From positions 1 to 8,537 of the forward strand of contig CAMAVV010000058.1 of NCBI GenBank assembly GCA_945861815.1: DNA of 8,537 bases, in the 5' to 3' direction. The DNA comes from Thermoflexus hugenholtzii JAD2 (GTDB lineage Bacteria; Chloroflexota; Dehalococcoidia; SHYB01). The notes beneath the pieces are model-generated. The model worked only from the letters and a program-made list of their open reading frames with translations. It had not been told where the DNA came from and searched no databases. Numbering within the stretch: the first letter of the stretch is position 1; each line of letters opens with the position of its first letter. Positions 6,397 through 8,537 of this stretch are shown one piece after another. Made by a program: the position numbers and the translations under genes.

Positions 6397-6468
6397 TCAT
6401 CCTTCGCTGTCGGCCGTTTTCTTGCTCGCAGCCACGGGAACTTGGTCTTCACCCAGGGTGTCGATCAT
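6397..6468 (-). CDS. Possible 23-aa small ORF coupled to the hydrolase stop
   Basis: The ATG (6468-6466) overlaps the TGA stop of the alpha/beta hydrolase as ATGA. It has AGGAG at 6474-6478, 5 nt upstream, the same strong spacing as the LysRS-like gene. It would encode MIDTLGEDQVPVAASKKTADSEG, hydrophilic and probably disordered, ending at TGA 6399-6397, just before the -10 element of the next gene. It resembles nothing I know. It may be a real small protein, a remnant of a longer gene, or a chance product of Lys-Glu-Arg codons at the hydrolase C-terminus. Confidence 0.25.
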   Translation of the reverse strand: MIDTLGEDQVPVAASKKTADSEG

Positions 6469-7241
6469 GGCCGCTCCTTTCCACCTGTCTGCGTTTGCCG
6501 TGAGGCCGAGTCGATAAAGTCTTTGATGGTGGCGAAATAGGCCTCGCCACCTGCGACGTAACAATCGCCGTGGTCAGCGCCGCGAACCAGGTAGAGCTGC
6601 TTCGGCTGAGGCGCGCGCTGGAAGAGGCGGTGGGCGTGCTTCGCGCCTACAACGCCGTCCTCTTCGCCGTGGATCATCAGGAGCGGCGTCTTCAGGCTAC
6701 CTATCTTCTTAAGTGAATCGAAGGTATCGCCGAAGATGGGGGCGATGAGCTTGCCCGTCAATGCCTCTGCCGAGCGTTCGCGGACGGAGGTGAAGGCCGA
6801 CTCGATGATGAGGCCGGCTGGCGGTTGCCTGCGCTCCAACTCAATGGCGACTGCTGAGCCGAGGGACTGGCCGAAGTAGAAGAGGGGCGCACCAGGCTGG
6901 CCCTTCTGCCGGAGCCACTGCGCCGCGGCCTCGGCATCGGCGTAGACGCCCTGCTCTGAGGGTTTGCCTTGGCTCATGCCGTAGCCGCGATAATCGAAGG
7001 CGAAGAGGCTCGCGCCGACGCGATCCATGAGAAGACGCGTCAAGTCAAGGCGGTGCCTCATGTTGCCGGTGTTGCCGTGGAGCCACAGGAGCTTGGCGTT
7101 GGCATGGCCTGGGAAGAACCAGCCGTGGAGGGTAAGGCCTCCCGCCGTCGGGAAGCGCACGTCCTCGTACTGCAGGCCGTGGTCTTCCGGGCGCTGCTCC
7201 AACTGCCGGGTTGGGCGGAAGATCATCTTTTCGATGAGCAT
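6465..7241 (-). CDS. Alpha/beta hydrolase (YfhR/Bem46-like serine hydrolase)
   Basis: A 258-aa hydrolase with a full catalytic triad: nucleophile Ser126 in GQSLG (124-128), Asp195 in HGEEDGVV, and His224 in GADHGDC. The oxyanion loop is LHGNTGN (54-60). DYRGYGMSQGKPS (83-95) is typical of the YfhR/Bem46 group (Ser aminopeptidase-like hydrolases), whose natural substrates are mostly unknown; esterase or acyl-hydrolase activity is the usual guess. Many members carry an N-terminal membrane anchor before the (L/I)xFxP motif; here the protein begins MLIEKMIFRPTR, so it is probably cytoplasmic. ATG 7241 is chosen over the frame-extending ATG at 7352. The region before 7241 has no family character and contains a TATAAT at 7277-7272. 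The Shine-Dalgarno is weak. It diverges from the PIG-L gene. Confidence 0.9.
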   Translation of the reverse strand: MLIEKMIFRPTRQLEQRPEDHGLQYEDVRFPTAGGLTLHGWFFPGHANAKLLWLHGNTGNMRHRLDLTRLLMDRVGASLFAFDYRGYGMSQGKPSEQGVYADAEAAAQWLRQKGQPGAPLFYFGQSLGSAVAIELERRQPPAGLIIESAFTSVRERSAEALTGKLIAPIFGDTFDSLKKIGSLKTPLLMIHGEEDGVVGAKHAHRLFQRAPQPKQLYLVRGADHGDCYVAGGEAYFATIKDFIDSASRQTQTGGKERP

Positions 7242-7271
7242 TACTAGCGAGCCTACGGGAAGGATGGACTC

Positions 7272-7277
7272 ATTATA
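7272..7277 (-). promoter_or_regulatory. Candidate -10 element (TATAAT) for the alpha/beta hydrolase
   Basis: A perfect TATAAT on the minus strand, followed by GA as at the 193-aa gene. The start point would be near 7265, about 24 nt before the ATG at 7241. The -35 region (GGTTCG, 7300-7295) is poor. A palindrome occupies the spacer between the two. Confidence 0.45.
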
Positions 7278-7279
7278 TG

Positions 7280-7293
7280 CCTGGCGTGCCAGG
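7280..7293. repeat. Perfect inverted repeat, possible operator
   Basis: CCTGGC (7280-7285), 2 nt, then GCCAGG (7288-7293). It lies in the hydrolase promoter spacer and about 8 nt from the TTGACA of the opposite strand. A dimeric repressor bound here could control both divergent genes. The arms are short and the genome is GC-rich, so chance is not excluded. Confidence 0.35.
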
Positions 7294-7300
7294 GCGAACC

Positions 7301-7306
7301 TTGACA
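7301..7306 (+). promoter_or_regulatory. Consensus -35 hexamer (TTGACA) toward the PIG-L gene
   Basis: An exact TTGACA on the plus strand. At 18 nt spacing the -10 position holds GAGAGT (7325-7330), matching only 3 of 6 bases, so the promoter would be weak or activator-dependent. Confidence 0.3.
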
Positions 7307-7377
7307 GGCCTCGCCCAAATGTCCGAGAGTGAATGCTTGGCTCAACATACATCTGCTACTGGAAAGAACACCCTCCC

Positions 7378-8079
7378 ATGACCTATACCCCTGAACGAGT
7401 TGCTGTCTTTACGCCGCACCCTGACGATGCCGAGATCGGCACAGGCGGCACGATCGCAAAGTGGATCAAGGCGGGCGCGGAGGTCACCATCGTCTGCTGC
7501 ACCAATGGCGACAAAGGCTCCGGCGACCCCAAGATGACCTCTGCGAAGCTGGCGGCGATACGCAGGAAGGAGCAGATGGCGGCGGCGAAGGTCCTTGGCG
7601 TTAAGAAGGTCGTTTTTCTCCCCTTTCGCGATGGCGAGATCGAGAGCACGATGGCGACGCGCGGCGCATTCGTCCGGGCGATACGCCGGGCGCGCCCGGA
7701 CATTGTGATGACGACGGACCCGACGCGGCGCACCGGCTACCAGCACCACGACCATCGCGTCACCGGGCAAGTGGCCATGGACGCCTGCTTCCCCTACGCC
7801 CGCGACCATCTCTTTTTTCCTGAGCACAAGAAGCTGGGCCTGAAGCCCCACAAGACGCGCTTCATCTACTTTTGGGCCACGGAAGAGCCGGACACCTGGA
7901 TAGACGTTGCCGAGACGCTGGAGATGAAGATCGAGGCGCTGAAGCGGCACGCCAGCCAGATATCGGCCCAGCGTGAGGTGGAGTTCTCCCAGCGCATGCG
8001 CGAGATGGCCAAGCGTTCCGGGGAAAAGAAGGGCTATGAGGCGGCAGAGGCCTTCCGCGTCATCGAGATGCGGATGTAG
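7378..8079 (+). CDS. PIG-L (LmbE-like) family zinc-dependent N-deacetylase
   Basis: A 233-aa member of the family that removes acetyl groups from N-acetylglucosamine-type sugars; known members include MshB, BshB and eukaryotic PIG-L. The zinc site is intact: PHPDDAEIG (13-21), with His14 and Asp17 as ligands and Asp16 as general base, and HHDHR (123-127) with His126 as the third ligand. GTGGTIAKWIKAGAEVTIVCCTNGDKGS (21-48) and the C-terminal EAFRVI (224-229) are also typical. ATG 7378 is chosen because the protein then starts just before the first core strand, with GGAAAG 11 nt upstream; ATG 7333 would add 15 residues of no family character. The substrate is unknown: bacillithiol- or mycothiol-type thiol synthesis and sugar detoxification are both possible, and no partner glycosyltransferase is visible. 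The stop lies 6 nt from the stop of the convergent PAP2 gene. Confidence 0.92.
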   Translation: MTYTPERVAVFTPHPDDAEIGTGGTIAKWIKAGAEVTIVCCTNGDKGSGDPKMTSAKLAAIRRKEQMAAAKVLGVKKVVFLPFRDGEIESTMATRGAFVRAIRRARPDIVMTTDPTRRTGYQHHDHRVTGQVAMDACFPYARDHLFFPEHKKLGLKPHKTRFIYFWATEEPDTWIDVAETLEMKIEALKRHASQISAQREVEFSQRMREMAKRSGEKKGYEAAEAFRVIEMRM

Positions 8080-8085
8080 GGTGGC

Positions 8086-8537
8086 TTATGCCATAGGCAC
8101 GCGGCGGAGCAAGCGAAGGACGCGAAGGATGAATGGCTCGAAGAGGGCTAGGACCTTCGCGAAGAGCCAGGTGACCAGGACGCCTATGAGCGCGCCGCCG
8201 ATCACATCGAGCGGGAAGTGCATCCCGGCGTAGACGCGAGCGAAGGCGAAGGCAAAGGCAAATGCGCCGACGACCAGTCCCCATCGCTTGTTGAAGAGAA
8301 AGACGCCCGTCGCCATGGCAAAGCCGTATGCGGCGGCGTTGCTTGGGAACGAGGGATCGTGGGGGCGGTAGAAGAGGACGTTCACGTCCTCCAGTGCAAC
8401 GAAGGGCCGCGCCCGGTAGAAGTTCGAATTGAAGATGCTGACGACGAGGTTGGCGAAGCCTGCCCCGCCGTTGGCGACAATGAAGGCCCACTGCCAGCGC
8501 GTCCGTTCCTCCTGCGACTTGCCGGCGAACCAGAGCA
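8086..8537 (-). CDS. PAP2-family membrane phosphatase-like protein (N-terminus beyond the window)
   Basis: The last 149 residues of a membrane protein of the type 2 phosphatidic acid phosphatase fold. Hydrophobic helices: WAFIVANGGAGFANLVVSIF, AAYGFAMATGVFLF, LVVGAFAFAFAFARVYAG, and VIGGALIGVLVTWLFAKVLALF, then a basic tail. The third catalytic motif is present as ARVYAGMHFPLD (Arg, five residues, His, three, Asp), which supplies the histidine nucleophile. The other two are changed. KX6RP reads NSNFYRARP, with Asn for Lys, and PSGH reads PSNA, with Ala for the catalytic His. Known members dephosphorylate lipid phosphates or undecaprenyl diphosphate at the membrane; activity here is uncertain. 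The reading frame is open to the window edge, so the GTG at 8385 is internal and not the start. Convergent with the PIG-L gene, 6 nt apart. Confidence 0.85.
   Translation of the reverse strand, partial: LWFAGKSQEERTRWQWAFIVANGGAGFANLVVSIFNSNFYRARPFVALEDVNVLFYRPHDPSFPSNAAAYGFAMATGVFLFNKRWGLVVGAFAFAFAFARVYAGMHFPLDVIGGALIGVLVTWLFAKVLALFEPFILRVLRLLRRVPMA

Noticed and set aside
7242..7352. N-terminal extension of the hydrolase frame to ATG 7352
   Set aside because: The added residues contain the TATAAT and palindrome region and have neither a membrane anchor nor hydrolase character.
1..8537. Defence island, CRISPR, mobile element or biosynthetic cluster
   Set aside because: No nuclease, transposase, integrase, array of repeats or modular biosynthetic gene is visible; all recognised genes are common chromosomal families.

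Overview
The window is about 8.5 kb of GC-rich, densely coding bacterial chromosome. It carries only housekeeping and metabolic genes; I see no insertion sequence, phage gene, CRISPR array, rRNA or tRNA. The mix of families resembles Chloroflexota (Dehalococcoidia/SAR202-like) gene content: a LysRS-like paralog beside lysS, HisN-type phosphatase, TRAM-type m5U methyltransferase, PIG-L deacetylase and a divergent PAP2 protein. That assignment rests on protein resemblance alone and is tentative.

Left part (1-3537, minus strand): a tight three-gene operon runs hom (homoserine dehydrogenase), then a class II lysyl-tRNA-synthetase-like catalytic core (EpmA/PoxA/GenX type), then lysS, which starts with GTG and is cut by the window edge. 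Both junctions are 10 nt and each downstream Shine-Dalgarno abuts or overlaps the preceding stop codon, so translation is probably coupled. A TTGAAG-17-TAATAT promoter lies upstream of hom.

Middle (3713-5774, plus strand): a HisN-type inositol-monophosphatase-family phosphatase, then, 55 nt later, a TRAM/[4Fe-4S] RNA m5U methyltransferase. Each has an extended -10 element (TGCTAT...) close upstream. The one for the methyltransferase is so close to the ATG, with no Shine-Dalgarno, that the mRNA is predicted to be leaderless.

Right part (5771-8537): an unrecognised 193-aa protein and an alpha/beta hydrolase lie on the minus strand, each with a TATAATGA -10 element. A possible 23-codon ORF lies between them. 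A PIG-L family deacetylase diverges from the hydrolase across a short region holding a perfect 6-2-6 palindrome. A partial PAP2-type membrane protein, lacking two of the usual catalytic residues, converges on it. Both convergent pairs are packed with no space for a terminator: a 4-nt overlap at 5771-5774 and a 6-nt gap at 8080-8085.

I found no clear new multi-gene system. The items most worth a second look are the LysRS-like paralog in the hom-lysS operon, the unrecognised 193-aa gene, the predicted leaderless methyltransferase mRNA, the altered PAP2 motifs and the palindrome between the divergent hydrolase and deacetylase genes.
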